In this document: one piece after another, positions 40,562-49,966 of the stretch
How the letters are laid out: each line of letters opens with the position of its first letter
Numbering within the stretch: position 1 is the stretch's first letter
Source of the DNA: Lachnospiraceae bacterium UBA3273
GTDB lineage: Bacteria; Bacillota; Clostridia; Lachnospirales; Lachnospiraceae
DNA length: 50,525 nucleotides
Direction: 5' to 3'
Assembly (NCBI GenBank): GCA_002362385.1
Contig: DEUB01000072.1
Coordinates: 1-50,525 of the forward strand
Made by a program: the position numbers and the translations under genes
The notes under the pieces: generated by a model
The model's database searches: none
The model's input: the letters and a program-made list of their open reading frames with translations, nothing else
Told to the model about the DNA's origin: nothing

Positions 40562-40588
40562 AAGAAACGGAAACATATGATAAAAATC

Positions 40589-40636
40589 AAAAATCCTGCT
40601 TATCCTTTTTAAAATAAAAGGGTGGGCAGGATTTTT
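40589..40636. terminator. Rho-independent terminator
   Basis: AAAAATCCTGC (40589-40599) pairs over 10-11 bp with GCAGGATTTTT (40626-40636), with T-runs on the plus side and an A-run on the left that would serve the convergent minus-strand operon too. Confidence 0.8.
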
Positions 40637-40657
40637 CGATTCTATGAAAGCTTTATC

Positions 40658-41104
40658 TTATGATTTCTTTTCATCCTCAGATTCATTTTTGGGTTTTTCT
40701 TCTTTGTTGTCCGTTAAAGCCTTCTGGGGAGTTTTGGACAGGGTAGAAGTCATGGTGCACCTGCCGTCAAAATAAGCGCCCTCGTCAATGATCAAAGAGC
40801 TTGCGGTAATGTTGCCGGCGATTTTACCGGTGGAAAGCAGCTCTAACTTTCCCTGGACGGAAATGTCGCCGTCTACTTTTCCGGAAATGATAACGCTCTG
40901 GGCGGTAATGTTTCCCTTGATCTGGCCGTTTTGTCCAAGTATCATTTTCATTTTGCAGCTGCAGTTTCCGTTTACGACGCCGTCCACCCTGATCGCTTCG
41001 GGAGAAGTCAGATCGCCGTCAAAAACCGTTCCTTCGCCGATCAGTGTGCCGATCTTTGTTCTTGCTTCGTCTACGTAAGTTTCGTTTTTCGTTTTTCCAA
41101 ACAT
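40658..41104 (-). CDS. Bactofilin family cytoskeletal protein
   Basis: A 148-residue bactofilin (DUF583): a short disordered head, a right-handed beta-helix at about residues 17-115 built of repeats such as GTVFDGDLTSPEAIRVDG, GQIKGNITAQSVIISGKVDG and GKIAGNITASSLIIDEG, and an acidic Lys/Glu-rich tail. Bactofilins polymerise without nucleotide and position cell-wall enzymes. The gene follows a LytM-domain gene by 14 bp in the same transcript; AAAGGAGG is its ribosome site. Bactofilin-M23 pairs are known to shape cells in several phyla, so a wall-growth role is likely. Confidence 0.93.
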   Translation of the reverse strand: MFGKTKNETYVDEARTKIGTLIGEGTVFDGDLTSPEAIRVDGVVNGNCSCKMKMILGQNGQIKGNITAQSVIISGKVDGDISVQGKLELLSTGKIAGNITASSLIIDEGAYFDGRCTMTSTLSKTPQKALTDNKEEKPKNESEDEKKS

Positions 41105-41118
41105 AATATGATCCTCCT

Positions 41119-41853
41119 TTATCCTTCTGCATCGATTACCGTGAGCGGGTCTATAGCCTGTTCTTCAAAAATAACCTGATAGTCCAGCTGTGTATTGTTT
41201 TCCGTGACGGTGATCAAAATATCGCCGGTGTGCACTATAGCGCCTTCTTCCGCTTTTATCTCCGCATTCTGAAGACACATATAACGTGTCCGATAGCCGT
41301 TGCCGTGTTCTATTTCCATAATGAGCGGATAGGTCTCATCGGATCCCACGGATGTGACGGTTCCGTCCCCTGCGGCAATGATATCGCCGCCTGCCTGGGT
41401 ATTAATGGAAAGGAAAGGGTGATCCTCTGCGTATGTAGTGGTCAGGATGCCCGTTCCCGAACAGGGATACCGGCTTGGAAAGGAAGGAGATTCTTCCGGT
41501 CCCGGCTCCGGTTCTGCTGCTTTTTCTTCTGCGTTTACGATGGCTGCCTGACGCAGTCCGTCATTTTCTGCAGTAAGTGCAAGATTTTCGCTGTTTAAGG
41601 TATTCTTTTCCGATTCTAACTGTGCTATCAGCTGTGATTGTGAGACGACCTGCTGCACTAAATCCGTCCGTTTACCGTATTCCCTTGTAAACAGGAAGGT
41701 CAGCCCGCCTAAAGCGGCACAGATAAGAAGCAGTAAAATAACAAACAGGCGGTATAAAAAGAGTGAAATATGGAACTGCCTGCTGCTTTGACCTGTATTG
41801 GAGATCAAAAGTATGGAAAAGGATTCCTTATGTTTATGTCTTTGACGTTTCAT
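41119..41853 (-). CDS. Membrane-anchored degenerate LytM/M23 domain protein, bactofilin partner
   Basis: A 244-residue protein: basic N-terminus, one transmembrane helix at about residues 33-58, a coiled coil at about 65-110 (QLESEKNTLNSENLALTAEN), a Pro/Glu linker, and a LytM/M23-fold domain (from about 125; GGDIIAAGDGTVTSVG and EIEHGNGYRTRYMCL). The zinc ligands seem lost: the HxxxD motif ends in Asn (HPFLSIN), the YxHL His is Cys (YMCL), and the final HxH is replaced by QLDYQV. It is thus probably non-catalytic, like EnvC- or SpoIIQ-type LytM proteins that activate or bind partners. ATG 41853 has GGAG 6 nt upstream. First gene of the bactofilin operon. Confidence 0.85.
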   Translation of the reverse strand: MKRQRHKHKESFSILLISNTGQSSRQFHISLFLYRLFVILLLLICAALGGLTFLFTREYGKRTDLVQQVVSQSQLIAQLESEKNTLNSENLALTAENDGLRQAAIVNAEEKAAEPEPGPEESPSFPSRYPCSGTGILTTTYAEDHPFLSINTQAGGDIIAAGDGTVTSVGSDETYPLIMEIEHGNGYRTRYMCLQNAEIKAEEGAIVHTGDILITVTENNTQLDYQVIFEEQAIDPLTVIDAEG

Positions 41854-41950
41854 AGGGAGCTCCATTCTGCCGCCGGCGTCTGCGGCAATTCGTTATGACT
41901 GTGGAATAGCGCCGATGTCTGCTTTCTATTTTTATAACAAGCCTTCTACG

Positions 41951-41978
41951 ATTTTATCATATATTTTTTAAAAGTCAA
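41951..41978 (-). promoter_or_regulatory. Sigma-A promoter of the LytM-bactofilin operon
   Basis: On the minus strand TTGACT (41973-41978), 16-nt spacer, TAAAAT (41951-41956), giving a leader of about 90 nt before the LytM gene. Confidence 0.65.
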
Positions 41979-42021
41979 ATTTTTGATGGAGTTTTGTATG
42001 TGGCTCTTTCTGACAAAATTC

Positions 42022-42091
42022 TGCAAAGTATTCCTAAAAAAATGCAAAGTGTTCCTAAAATTCCAAAATTATTCTTGCTATATTTTATAAT
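42022..42091 (+). promoter_or_regulatory. Direct-repeat activator site and -10 box of the surface-protein gene
   Basis: TGCAAAGTATTCCTAAAA (42022-42039) and TGCAAAGTGTTCCTAAAA (42043-42060) differ at one base and are 21 bp apart, two helical turns. A perfect TATAAT (42086-42091) follows, but the -35 position (42063-42068) is CCAAAA, far from consensus. This is the expected layout of an activator-dependent promoter; 21-bp direct repeats are typical of LytTR-type regulators, none of which is in the window. Confidence 0.6.
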
Positions 42092-42177
42092 TACAATTAC
42101 TTCTACAGTACAGAATGAAATGTAGGATTTTATGATCCGGCCCATGCATTGTGCGGTCAGGTCAGAAAAGGAGATAT

Positions 42178-45100
42178 ATGCTTATGAACAGGCGGAGAAA
42201 AAATATAAAAGAAAGAGGCTTTATCAGAGTATTTTCACTGGCGCTCTGCTTCTGCGTAATATTTACGGGCTGTCCTGATATACTGGCGGCGCTCCCGGTT
42301 TTTGCGGCCGGACAGGAGGCGGCTTTAGAAGTGCAGGATGCAAAAGGCGGAAACGGATCATCCTCATCCGTATCAGACAATGAACAGATGACAGGGGAGC
42401 CGGCAGTAAACGATCAGGTAACGGCAGATCCGGCAGAAGAGGATTCCCAGGCAGAGCCTGTCATAAGCGGATGGCATTTTGGAGAAGAAGATGTTTTTCC
42501 TGACGGAGCATTATTTTATGAGGCGGGTACATACAGTCTGGTCCTGACGGGAGGAGATTCGGAGACGCAGATCTCTTTTGAGGAGATCGCGGATATTCTG
42601 CCCGAAAGCGTAACGGCGGAATTGATTTATCCGGGTCGGGATGAAGCGGACCATGTTGAAATTCTTTCTGTCGCAGGATGGAACTGTCCGGAATATACAC
42701 GGGATGAGGCCGGGAAACTGCCTTATAGAGGAGAATTTTTCTTTCAGGCGGTTTTTTCGGGAGAGGAAAATGAATATGCCCTGAAAGAGGGAGTCGGGCA
42801 GATCGGGATCCGGGTCGTTTTTGATGAACCGGAGCTTTTAGGAGCCGTTACCGCTGTGCCGGGAGTCATAAGCTCCGATGAGGAATGGGGGGAACAGACG
42901 CTGCAGGAGGGGACCTATACCATTGCTTCGGGCGTTAAGGTCACGGTTTCAGGAAGGCTTACGGTAAACGGAAATGTTACGATAAACGGCGGCGGGACTC
43001 TTTTAAGGAGCGGAAGTTATCCGGGAGCAGCTAATTCGTCAGGTTCAAGCAACTGCCTGTTTTATGTGACCGGAGGAGGAACGCTGAATCTGGAAAATAT
43101 TACAATAGACGGAAATAATGTGGAAGCCTATGGTCCGGCCATTTATCAGTCGAGCGGTACCATTAATATGGAAAGCGGCGCCGTGATCCGGAATAACAAA
43201 AATATGAATACAGGCGGGACGGGAACTTATGCGGGAGGCGGTATATACTGCAGCGGAATCTTAAACATAAACGGCGGAAGCATCAGGAACTGTGCTACAA
43301 ACGGAGTGATCGGAAGCGAACTCTATGCTCATGCGGGCGGCGCAGTCTATTTAAAGGGAACCTGTAATATGACTGCAGGAGATATAACGGGAAATTCGGC
43401 TTCTAACGGCGGCGGGATCTATCTTGCTTCTACCGGCGCGACGCTCAGGCTGTCCGGCGGTACCATTGCAGGAAACCGGGCGGCGGGAAAAGGAGAAGGC
43501 ATTTTTTATTCTACAATAAGCGCCTCTTCCAACAGCTCTTTGTATATTGGAGGAGACGCCAAAGTATCCGATATCATATATCTGGATAATACTACAGGGT
43601 CTCGTTGTCCTCTTATTACTTCGGAGCTTCACTATCCCATTACCCTGGCCTGCAGCTCCAGGGAGGAGGGAAAGATACTGGCCAAAGGCGTGAACGAAGG
43701 CGGCGATTACTATGGGCTTTCGGGAGTGGATGTCAGCAAGGTAACTATGGCGGAGACGGATCTTTATTCCAAGCTGGACAGACAAAATAACCTGATCTAT
43801 TTAAGTCAGACGGAGGATATGGAGGCAAAATGGCAGGAGGCTCCGGGCGGAGAATGGAAGGAAGGCTCTTTTGACACAGCATTGGCAAATGTGTATGATG
43901 GCGGGACCATTAAATTGTTGAAGGACATTCTTATTACAGGCCAGGTACGGATTCAGAAAAAGGTGACGATTACCAGCAATGATACTTCTATGCCCTGTAC
44001 CATGACCAGAATGCCTTCAGGAAGCTGGGGAAATATCACATTGGCAGGAACCGACGCCAGGCTGACCCTTACGCATATCATTTATGACGGGAACAGGGAG
44101 CATTTATCCGGCGCAGAGGATGCAGAGACCCAGTCCTTGATCAAAGTGGGGAATGGAAGCGGCGATACCGGGGCTGAGCTTGTTTTAGGGAGCGGCGCCG
44201 TTATCCGGAACGGCTATAAAAGAAACGGAAGCGGCGTTATCGCAGTATACGGAAAGCTGGAAATGACGGATGGCGCCGTCATTGAAAATTGTGAGGTAAG
44301 CGGTACGGGAGGAGCCGTATGGGTTTCTTCTTCAGGCGGTTTTACCATGAACGGAGGCGTCATCCGGGGATGCAGGGCAGATGGAGGCTCTGCCGTTTCC
44401 GTTGACGGGACATGCAGTTTAAAGGGCGGAAGCATTACGGGCAATACGGACGTATCCGGCAGGGATTGTGCGGTGCTCCTAAGGAACAGCGGGAACGGCG
44501 TATTAAATGTAAACGGCGTTGCAATATCCGGCAATGAAAACAGCATATATAATGAAGGAAAAACCGTTGTGATCGCAGGAGATTCCGTGCTTTCCGGCAA
44601 GATCTATACCACAAGCGCCATACGTGCCGAAGGAAACGGCATAAGCGGCCTGAGAGAGAATTATATTATACGGATGCCGGATCCTTTGACCACCGGGACT
44701 GTAGTGGTAACAGGCAGTACGGATACCGCACATTACGGACTTGAAAATGATGTGTTTTGTTTGAAGGCATCCGGTGGAAACCTGGTAACAGCGTTTCCGA
44801 GCTATACAATAACCTATGTAAAAGACGGCGGGACCATAGCGGATGAAAGCAATTACACAAGCTATTCCTATGAGACCGGAATGCAGCTGCCGGCGGCGTC
44901 CAAGGCAGGTTACAGCTTTAAGGGATGGTATACGGAAAGTACCTTTGAAAATTCCCCTGTGACGGAGATTTTGCCTTACGACAGGGGGGATAAGGTCTAC
45001 TATGCAAAATGGGTGGATGATATCCCGCCTGCCGCTCCAAGGCTGAAGGACGGCGTAACGCTGCCCGCAGACTGGACAAAAGAGCAGGATGAGATTCCCG

Positions 45101-47160
45101 TAACGGTATCGGATGAGCTGGGTATTGCCAGATTGTGGGTAAAGATAGATAACGGCAGCTACAGGGAAGTGGATCATTCAAGCGGGACCAGCTTTATCTA
45201 TGACTATCCGGCAATGGAAGGAAGCCATACGTATGTCTTTAAAGCGGAAGACTATGCAGGGAATTTTTCGTATGAGAGCGAGACCTTTACGCTGAAACTG
45301 GATACTATAAAGCCGGAGATCGGCGCCATAACCTATAATTATGAACCGAAAACTCTCTGGCAGTGGCTGATCGGAAAGGAAAGCCTGGTCATTACGGCGT
45401 CTGCCGACGATAACGATGGAGGAAGCGGGGTAATGGAGCTTGTCTTTACGGTAACGCCTGATGGGGAAAACGCCAGGGAAGAGACTGTTCCGATACAAGA
45501 CGGTGCGGCGCAGATCACGGTTGCGGCGGACTTTAAGGGAAGCATCAGCCTAAGATGCAGCGATCGTATCGGAAATTTATCTGACAGCAGGACTGTGGGG
45601 GCAGATGTCGCCCAGGGTATCATCATAGAGGATAACCCGCCGGAGATCAGCTTTTCCATAGGTAGGGCGAGAACGGGGGAAGAGGAGATCTATGATACGG
45701 CGCCCGATGTTACCGTGAGGATAACGGATGACAGGGACAACGCCGTTTCCGGAGGAATCGCATCAGTCAGCTTTCAGATCGGGGATGGAAACCCGCAGAC
45801 ATTAAACCGTGATTATTCCGCAGGTATGGTGTATCATGACAGCTTTGTCATTCCTGCATCTGAAATTCCTACGGGGGAGACGACCATAAAGGTAGAGGCT
45901 TTTGACCATGCGGGAAATACGTCTTCTGCCACGCAGGTCATACGGGTAAGGGTGCCCCATGTGCACAGCTACGGGCCGGATTGGAAGTGGGATGAAGACG
46001 GCCACTGGCATGAATGTGAATGCGGGGAAAAAGAGGAGGTCCTGGAACACCGCATGGGGGCATGGATCACGGATGAAGAGGCAACGGAGGAGACAGAAGG
46101 AAAAAAGCACAGAAAGTGCAGCGACTGCGGTTACACGGAACAGGGAACAATACCAAAGAAGGAGCCGGAAAAACCGGATGAACCGGGAGATGGAGAGGAT
46201 CACGGCGCGGTAACGGTTGAAAAGGGAGAAAAGGTTCCGGATATCAGCATTTCCACTTCGGCAGAGAAATTAAAGGATCTGGTTTTAACAGAGGCGGAAA
46301 AGCAGCAGATGGAAAACGGAAAGGATGTAAAAGTTCTTTTAAAGATAGAGAACGGGGAAAATACCATAAGCAATGAGGACAAGGCGGCAATTGATTCTGC
46401 GCTTATGGGTTTTAACGTAGGAGAGTATCTTGATATCTCCCTGTATAAGGAGGTCGACGGGAACAGGAGTGAAGTATCTGAAATCCCGGAGAAGATAGCC
46501 ATAACCATTGCCATACCCGAGGATCTGAAAAATGCGGAAGGCGTGAGGACCTTTGGGGTCTTCTGCGTCTCTGAAGGCAAGGTGGAGTTTTTAAGCGACT
46601 TGGATGGGGACAAGGATACGATTACCATAGAGACAGACAGCTTTGTCGTTTTAGCCATTGTATATAAGGATGAAGCGGGAAACGGGACGGTTTCAGGCGG
46701 AGACGGGAAGGACCAGAATGCCGGTAACGGTAATACGGACAGCGGCAATGCCGGTAACGATAATGGCAATGCCGGCAGCGGCAACACTGATAACGGCGGT
46801 GCGGACAGTGGTAATGCGGGTAACGGCAGTACAGGCAACGGCAGTACAGGTATCGGTAATACCGGCAGCAGCACCGGAAACGGGAAGGACAACGAACCCA
46901 GAACAGGCGGAAGCAGCCATGTGGAATTATATGCAACCCTTGCCATGATCGCAGGACTTTCCTATGTGCTTTTGTACTTTGAGCCCGAAAGGAAGGGAAT
47001 GACGGAGGAGAGAAAGAAGGAGCTTGTTTCGAGGCTGACGGGATGGGCGAAGCATAGGGGAAGACTTTGCAAATTCCTTGCCCTGGCAATCATCTTCCTG
47101 ATCCTTTTATATTATCATGCCATAGGGAAAAAGCCTCTGGAAGAGTCTGTTACGCTTTAG
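42178..47160 (+). CDS. Giant beta-helix surface protein with sortase-type anchor
   Basis: About 1660 residues. Signal peptide (residues about 1-42, basic then hydrophobic, ending PVFAAG). Two right-handed beta-helix blocks of Pmp/adhesin style (about 241-545 and 545-820), with repeats like GGAVYLKGTCNMTAGDITGN. A Listeria-Bacteroides (Flg_new) repeat at about 876-947 (ending DKVYYAKW). Ig-like domains to about 1258. A Cys/His module (HWHECECGEKEE, CSDCGYTEQG) at about 1261-1328, and a further domain. A Gly/Asn/Ser/Thr low-complexity stalk, about 1502-1572. EPRTGG (1573-1578) is followed by hydrophobic helix, a basic segment and a second helix, a Lachnospiraceae-type tail. ATG 42178 or 42184; AAAGGAG lies between. 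Probably a wall-attached adhesin or carbohydrate-binding protein. Confidence 0.85.
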   Translation: MLMNRRRKNIKERGFIRVFSLALCFCVIFTGCPDILAALPVFAAGQEAALEVQDAKGGNGSSSSVSDNEQMTGEPAVNDQVTADPAEEDSQAEPVISGWHFGEEDVFPDGALFYEAGTYSLVLTGGDSETQISFEEIADILPESVTAELIYPGRDEADHVEILSVAGWNCPEYTRDEAGKLPYRGEFFFQAVFSGEENEYALKEGVGQIGIRVVFDEPELLGAVTAVPGVISSDEEWGEQTLQEGTYTIASGVKVTVSGRLTVNGNVTINGGGTLLRSGSYPGAANSSGSSNCLFYVTGGGTLNLENITIDGNNVEAYGPAIYQSSGTINMESGAVIRNNKNMNTGGTGTYAGGGIYCSGILNINGGSIRNCATNGVIGSELYAHAGGAVYLKGTCNMTAGDITGNSASNGGGIYLASTGATLRLSGGTIAGNRAAGKGEGIFYSTISASSNSSLYIGGDAKVSDIIYLDNTTGSRCPLITSELHYPITLACSSREEGKILAKGVNEGGDYYGLSGVDVSKVTMAETDLYSKLDRQNNLIYLSQTEDMEAKWQEAPGGEWKEGSFDTALANVYDGGTIKLLKDILITGQVRIQKKVTITSNDTSMPCTMTRMPSGSWGNITLAGTDARLTLTHIIYDGNREHLSGAEDAETQSLIKVGNGSGDTGAELVLGSGAVIRNGYKRNGSGVIAVYGKLEMTDGAVIENCEVSGTGGAVWVSSSGGFTMNGGVIRGCRADGGSAVSVDGTCSLKGGSITGNTDVSGRDCAVLLRNSGNGVLNVNGVAISGNENSIYNEGKTVVIAGDSVLSGKIYTTSAIRAEGNGISGLRENYIIRMPDPLTTGTVVVTGSTDTAHYGLENDVFCLKASGGNLVTAFPSYTITYVKDGGTIADESNYTSYSYETGMQLPAASKAGYSFKGWYTESTFENSPVTEILPYDRGDKVYYAKWVDDIPPAAPRLKDGVTLPADWTKEQDEIPVTVSDELGIARLWVKIDNGSYREVDHSSGTSFIYDYPAMEGSHTYVFKAEDYAGNFSYESETFTLKLDTIKPEIGAITYNYEPKTLWQWLIGKESLVITASADDNDGGSGVMELVFTVTPDGENAREETVPIQDGAAQITVAADFKGSISLRCSDRIGNLSDSRTVGADVAQGIIIEDNPPEISFSIGRARTGEEEIYDTAPDVTVRITDDRDNAVSGGIASVSFQIGDGNPQTLNRDYSAGMVYHDSFVIPASEIPTGETTIKVEAFDHAGNTSSATQVIRVRVPHVHSYGPDWKWDEDGHWHECECGEKEEVLEHRMGAWITDEEATEETEGKKHRKCSDCGYTEQGTIPKKEPEKPDEPGDGEDHGAVTVEKGEKVPDISISTSAEKLKDLVLTEAEKQQMENGKDVKVLLKIENGENTISNEDKAAIDSALMGFNVGEYLDISLYKEVDGNRSEVSEIPEKIAITIAIPEDLKNAEGVRTFGVFCVSEGKVEFLSDLDGDKDTITIETDSFVVLAIVYKDEAGNGTVSGGDGKDQNAGNGNTDSGNAGNDNGNAGSGNTDNGGADSGNAGNGSTGNGSTGIGNTGSSTGNGKDNEPRTGGSSHVELYATLAMIAGLSYVLLYFEPERKGMTEERKKELVSRLTGWAKHRGRLCKFLALAIIFLILLYYHAIGKKPLEESVTL
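46680..46893 (+). repeat. Low-complexity GGTAAYGGY-type repeat (Gly/Asn stalk)
   Basis: Irregular short coding repeats (GGTAACGGTAATACGG-like units) encode a GN/GS/TG-rich wall-spanning stalk before the EPRTGG signal. Repeat copies vary and may slip, so the length could differ between strains. Confidence 0.75.
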
Positions 47161-47217
47161 CGCCTGTTATTGACGGCAGAAGAGGATAAAACAGTTAGTT
47201 TATAAAAATTTTAGAAC

Positions 47218-47248
47218 CTGCAAACCCAGCAAAATCACGGGTTTGCAG
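47218..47248. terminator. Hairpin after the surface-protein gene
   Basis: CTGCAAACCC (47218-47227) pairs perfectly with GGGTTTGCAG (47239-47248) over an 11-nt loop. No T-run follows, so it is a weak terminator at best. Confidence 0.5.
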
Positions 47249-47264
47249 AAATTGTCAGAAAAAA

Positions 47265-47307
47265 TTAGCACTCAACACTTGCGACTGCTAACAACTTGTG
47301 CTATAAC
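47265..47307 (+). promoter_or_regulatory. CIRCE operator and promoter of clpB
   Basis: TTAGCACTC (47265-47273), 9-nt spacer, GACTGCTAA (47283-47291): one mismatch to the CIRCE consensus, the HrcA binding site. A promoter overlaps it: TTGCGA -35 (47279-47284) inside the element, 17-nt spacer, TATAAC -10 (47302-47307). Confidence 0.9.
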
Positions 47308-47374
47308 ATGATTAGCGGTAAGGTAATGACGCCGCCGTAAATGTTAAAGCCGCATAGAAAGGGGTGCTTTCATT

Positions 47375-49966
47375 ATGAATATTTCAAAATTTACACAAAA
47401 GTCAATTGAAGCCATAAACGGCTGCGAAAAGCTGGCTTATGAGTATGGAAATCAGGAGATAGAACAGGAGCATCTGTTGGTATCCCTTCTTTCCATAGAA
47501 GACAGTCTGATCTTGAAGCTGATAGAAAAAATGGAGATCCAGACGGAGCATTTTGTAGGTTATGCCAAAGAGCTGTTGAACAAAAGGGTCAAGGTCCAGG
47601 GCGGCCAGGTATATATGGGACAGGCGCTTAATAAGGCCCTTGTTTCCGCAGAGGACGAGGCAAAGGCAATGGGGGACGAATACGTTTCCGTGGAGCATTT
47701 GTTTCTATCCTTATTGAAATATCCCAATGCCGCCATAAAGGAAATGATGAAGGAATACGGCATTACAAGGGAACGCTTTTTACAGGCGCTGTCCACCGTA
47801 AGGGGCAATCAGCGGGTAACCAGCGATAATCCGGAGGCCACCTATGATACTTTGGAAAAATACGGCCAGGACCTGGTGGAGAAGGCACGTAATCAGAAGC
47901 TGGATCCGGTTATAGGACGGGATAACGAGATCAGGAACGTTATCAGGATCCTTTCCAGAAAGACCAAGAACAATCCGGTGCTCATCGGCGAGCCGGGCGT
48001 GGGAAAGACGGCAGTTGTGGAAGGTCTTGCACAGCGTATTGTAAGGGGAGATGTGCCCCAGAGTTTAAAGGACAAAAAGATATTTTCCCTGGATATGGGC
48101 GCTTTGGTGGCGGGAGCCAAATATCGGGGAGAGTTTGAGGAACGTCTGAAAGCGGTCTTAGACGATGTGAAGAACAGCGACGGGCAGATCATCCTGTTCA
48201 TCGATGAGCTTCATACCATTGTGGGGGCGGGTAAGACGGATGGAGCCCTGGATGCCGGTAATATGTTAAAGCCTATGCTGGCAAGGGGAGAGCTGCACTG
48301 TATCGGCGCTACTACCTTAGACGAATACAGACAGTATATTGAAAAGGACCAGGCCTTAGAGAGGCGTTTCCAGCCGGTCATGGTGGATGAGCCTACGGTG
48401 GAGGATACCATTTCCATTCTGAGAGGATTAAAAGAACGCTATGAAGTATTTCACGGCGTAAAGATCATGGATAACGCTTTAGTCAGTGCGGCGGTGCTTT
48501 CCAACAGATATATTACGGACCGTTTTCTGCCGGATAAGGCTATCGACCTGGTGGATGAGGCGTGCGCCCTCATAAAGACCGAGCTGGATTCCATGCCTAC
48601 TGAGTTAGACGAGTTAAACCGCCGGATCATGCAGATGGAGATCGAGGAGGCGGCCCTTAAAAAAGAGGACGACCGCATTTCCAAAGAACGTTTAGAGGAT
48701 CTTCAAAAGGAACTGGCGGAGTTAAAGGAAACCTTTGCGGGGCAGAAGGCTACATGGGAAAATGAGAAGACCAGTGTGGAAAAGCTGCAGAAGCTCCGCG
48801 AGGATATTGAAAGCGTAAATAATGAGATCCAGATCGCCACAAGGGAGGGAAATCTGGAGAAAGCCGCGGAATTGAGCTATGGAAGGCTTCCTTCCATGAA
48901 AAAACAGCTAGAGCTTGAAGAACAAAAAGTCAAGGAGAGCGACAGAAGCCTGGTACATGAAAGCGTGGATGAAGATGAGATCGCGAAGATCATTTCCAGA
49001 TGGACGGGAATCCCTGTTGCAAAGCTGACGGAAAGCGAGAGAAACAAAACTCTTCATCTGGAGGATGAGCTTCATAAGCGTGTCATCGGCCAGGAAGAGG
49101 GTGTGACAAAGGTGTCAGAAGCTATTATGCGTTCCAAGGCAGGCATCAAGGATCCCGGCAAACCCATTGGTTCCTTCCTGTTTTTAGGCCCTACGGGCGT
49201 CGGTAAGACGGAACTTGCAAAGACTTTGGCACAGGCACTTTTTGACGATGAATCCAATATGGTCCGCATCGATATGAGTGAATATATGGAAAAGTATTCC
49301 GTATCCAGACTGATCGGAGCGCCTCCCGGATACGTCGGGTATGAAGAAGGCGGACAGTTGACCGAAGCGGTCAGAAGGAAGCCCTACTCCGTTGTGCTTT
49401 TTGACGAGGTAGAAAAAGCACATCCTGATGTATTTAATGTGCTGCTTCAGGTTTTGGATGACGGTCGTATTACCGATTCCCTGGGAAGGACGGTGGATTT
49501 TAAAAACACCATTCTGATCATGACCTCCAATATCGGTGCGCAATATCTGTTAGAGGGTATTGACGAGCAGGGAGAAATTGCTAAGGAGGCGGAAAGCACC
49601 GTTATGAACGAGCTTCGTGCCCATTTCAGGCCGGAATTTCTAAACAGGCTGGATGAAACCATATTATTTAAGCCTTTGACAAAGAATAATATCGGCGGTA
49701 TCATCGATCTGATCATGGAGGATCTGAACAAACGACTGTCCGATAAGGAGCTTTTCTTAGAGTGCACCGAAAAAGCGAAAGCCTATATTGTGGAAAACGG
49801 ATACGATCCTGTTTACGGGGCCAGACCGTTAAAGCGTTATATCCAAAAATATGTGGAAACGGAAGCGGCAAAGCTGATCTTAGCAGATGCGGTGGATACA
49901 GGGGATAAGATCCTTATCGACATAGAAAATGACAGACTTGTCGCAAAGAAAGAGGCGCGTTTATGA
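47375..49966 (+). CDS. clpB: ATP-dependent disaggregase ClpB
   Basis: Hexameric AAA+ chaperone that, with DnaK, threads and rescues aggregated proteins; 863 residues, full length. N-terminal Clp repeats (about 1-150), AAA-1 with Walker A GEPGVGKTA near 203 and Walker B ILFIDELHTIVGAG, the coiled-coil M-domain at about 405-525 (this separates ClpB from ClpA and ClpC), AAA-2 with Walker A GPTGVGKTE near 604 and Walker B VVLFDEVEKAHPDVFN, and a C-terminal small domain (YDPVYGARPLKRYIQ). It is controlled by a CIRCE element. Its stop overlaps the next start by 4 bp (ATGA). Confidence 0.97.
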   Translation: MNISKFTQKSIEAINGCEKLAYEYGNQEIEQEHLLVSLLSIEDSLILKLIEKMEIQTEHFVGYAKELLNKRVKVQGGQVYMGQALNKALVSAEDEAKAMGDEYVSVEHLFLSLLKYPNAAIKEMMKEYGITRERFLQALSTVRGNQRVTSDNPEATYDTLEKYGQDLVEKARNQKLDPVIGRDNEIRNVIRILSRKTKNNPVLIGEPGVGKTAVVEGLAQRIVRGDVPQSLKDKKIFSLDMGALVAGAKYRGEFEERLKAVLDDVKNSDGQIILFIDELHTIVGAGKTDGALDAGNMLKPMLARGELHCIGATTLDEYRQYIEKDQALERRFQPVMVDEPTVEDTISILRGLKERYEVFHGVKIMDNALVSAAVLSNRYITDRFLPDKAIDLVDEACALIKTELDSMPTELDELNRRIMQMEIEEAALKKEDDRISKERLEDLQKELAELKETFAGQKATWENEKTSVEKLQKLREDIESVNNEIQIATREGNLEKAAELSYGRLPSMKKQLELEEQKVKESDRSLVHESVDEDEIAKIISRWTGIPVAKLTESERNKTLHLEDELHKRVIGQEEGVTKVSEAIMRSKAGIKDPGKPIGSFLFLGPTGVGKTELAKTLAQALFDDESNMVRIDMSEYMEKYSVSRLIGAPPGYVGYEEGGQLTEAVRRKPYSVVLFDEVEKAHPDVFNVLLQVLDDGRITDSLGRTVDFKNTILIMTSNIGAQYLLEGIDEQGEIAKEAESTVMNELRAHFRPEFLNRLDETILFKPLTKNNIGGIIDLIMEDLNKRLSDKELFLECTEKAKAYIVENGYDPVYGARPLKRYIQKYVETEAAKLILADAVDTGDKILIDIENDRLVAKKEARL

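Noticed and set aside
42235..42275. Lipoprotein signal (FTGC) in the surface-protein signal peptide
   Set aside because: The residue before TG is Phe rather than Leu/Val/Ile, the hydrophobic stretch continues beyond the Cys to PVFAAG, and a C-terminal wall anchor is present.
46680..46948. Possible CRISPR or tandem-repeat array in the GGTAACGG-rich region
   Set aside because: Units are short, irregular, in frame and encode a Gly/Asn stalk next to the anchor signal; there are no spacers.
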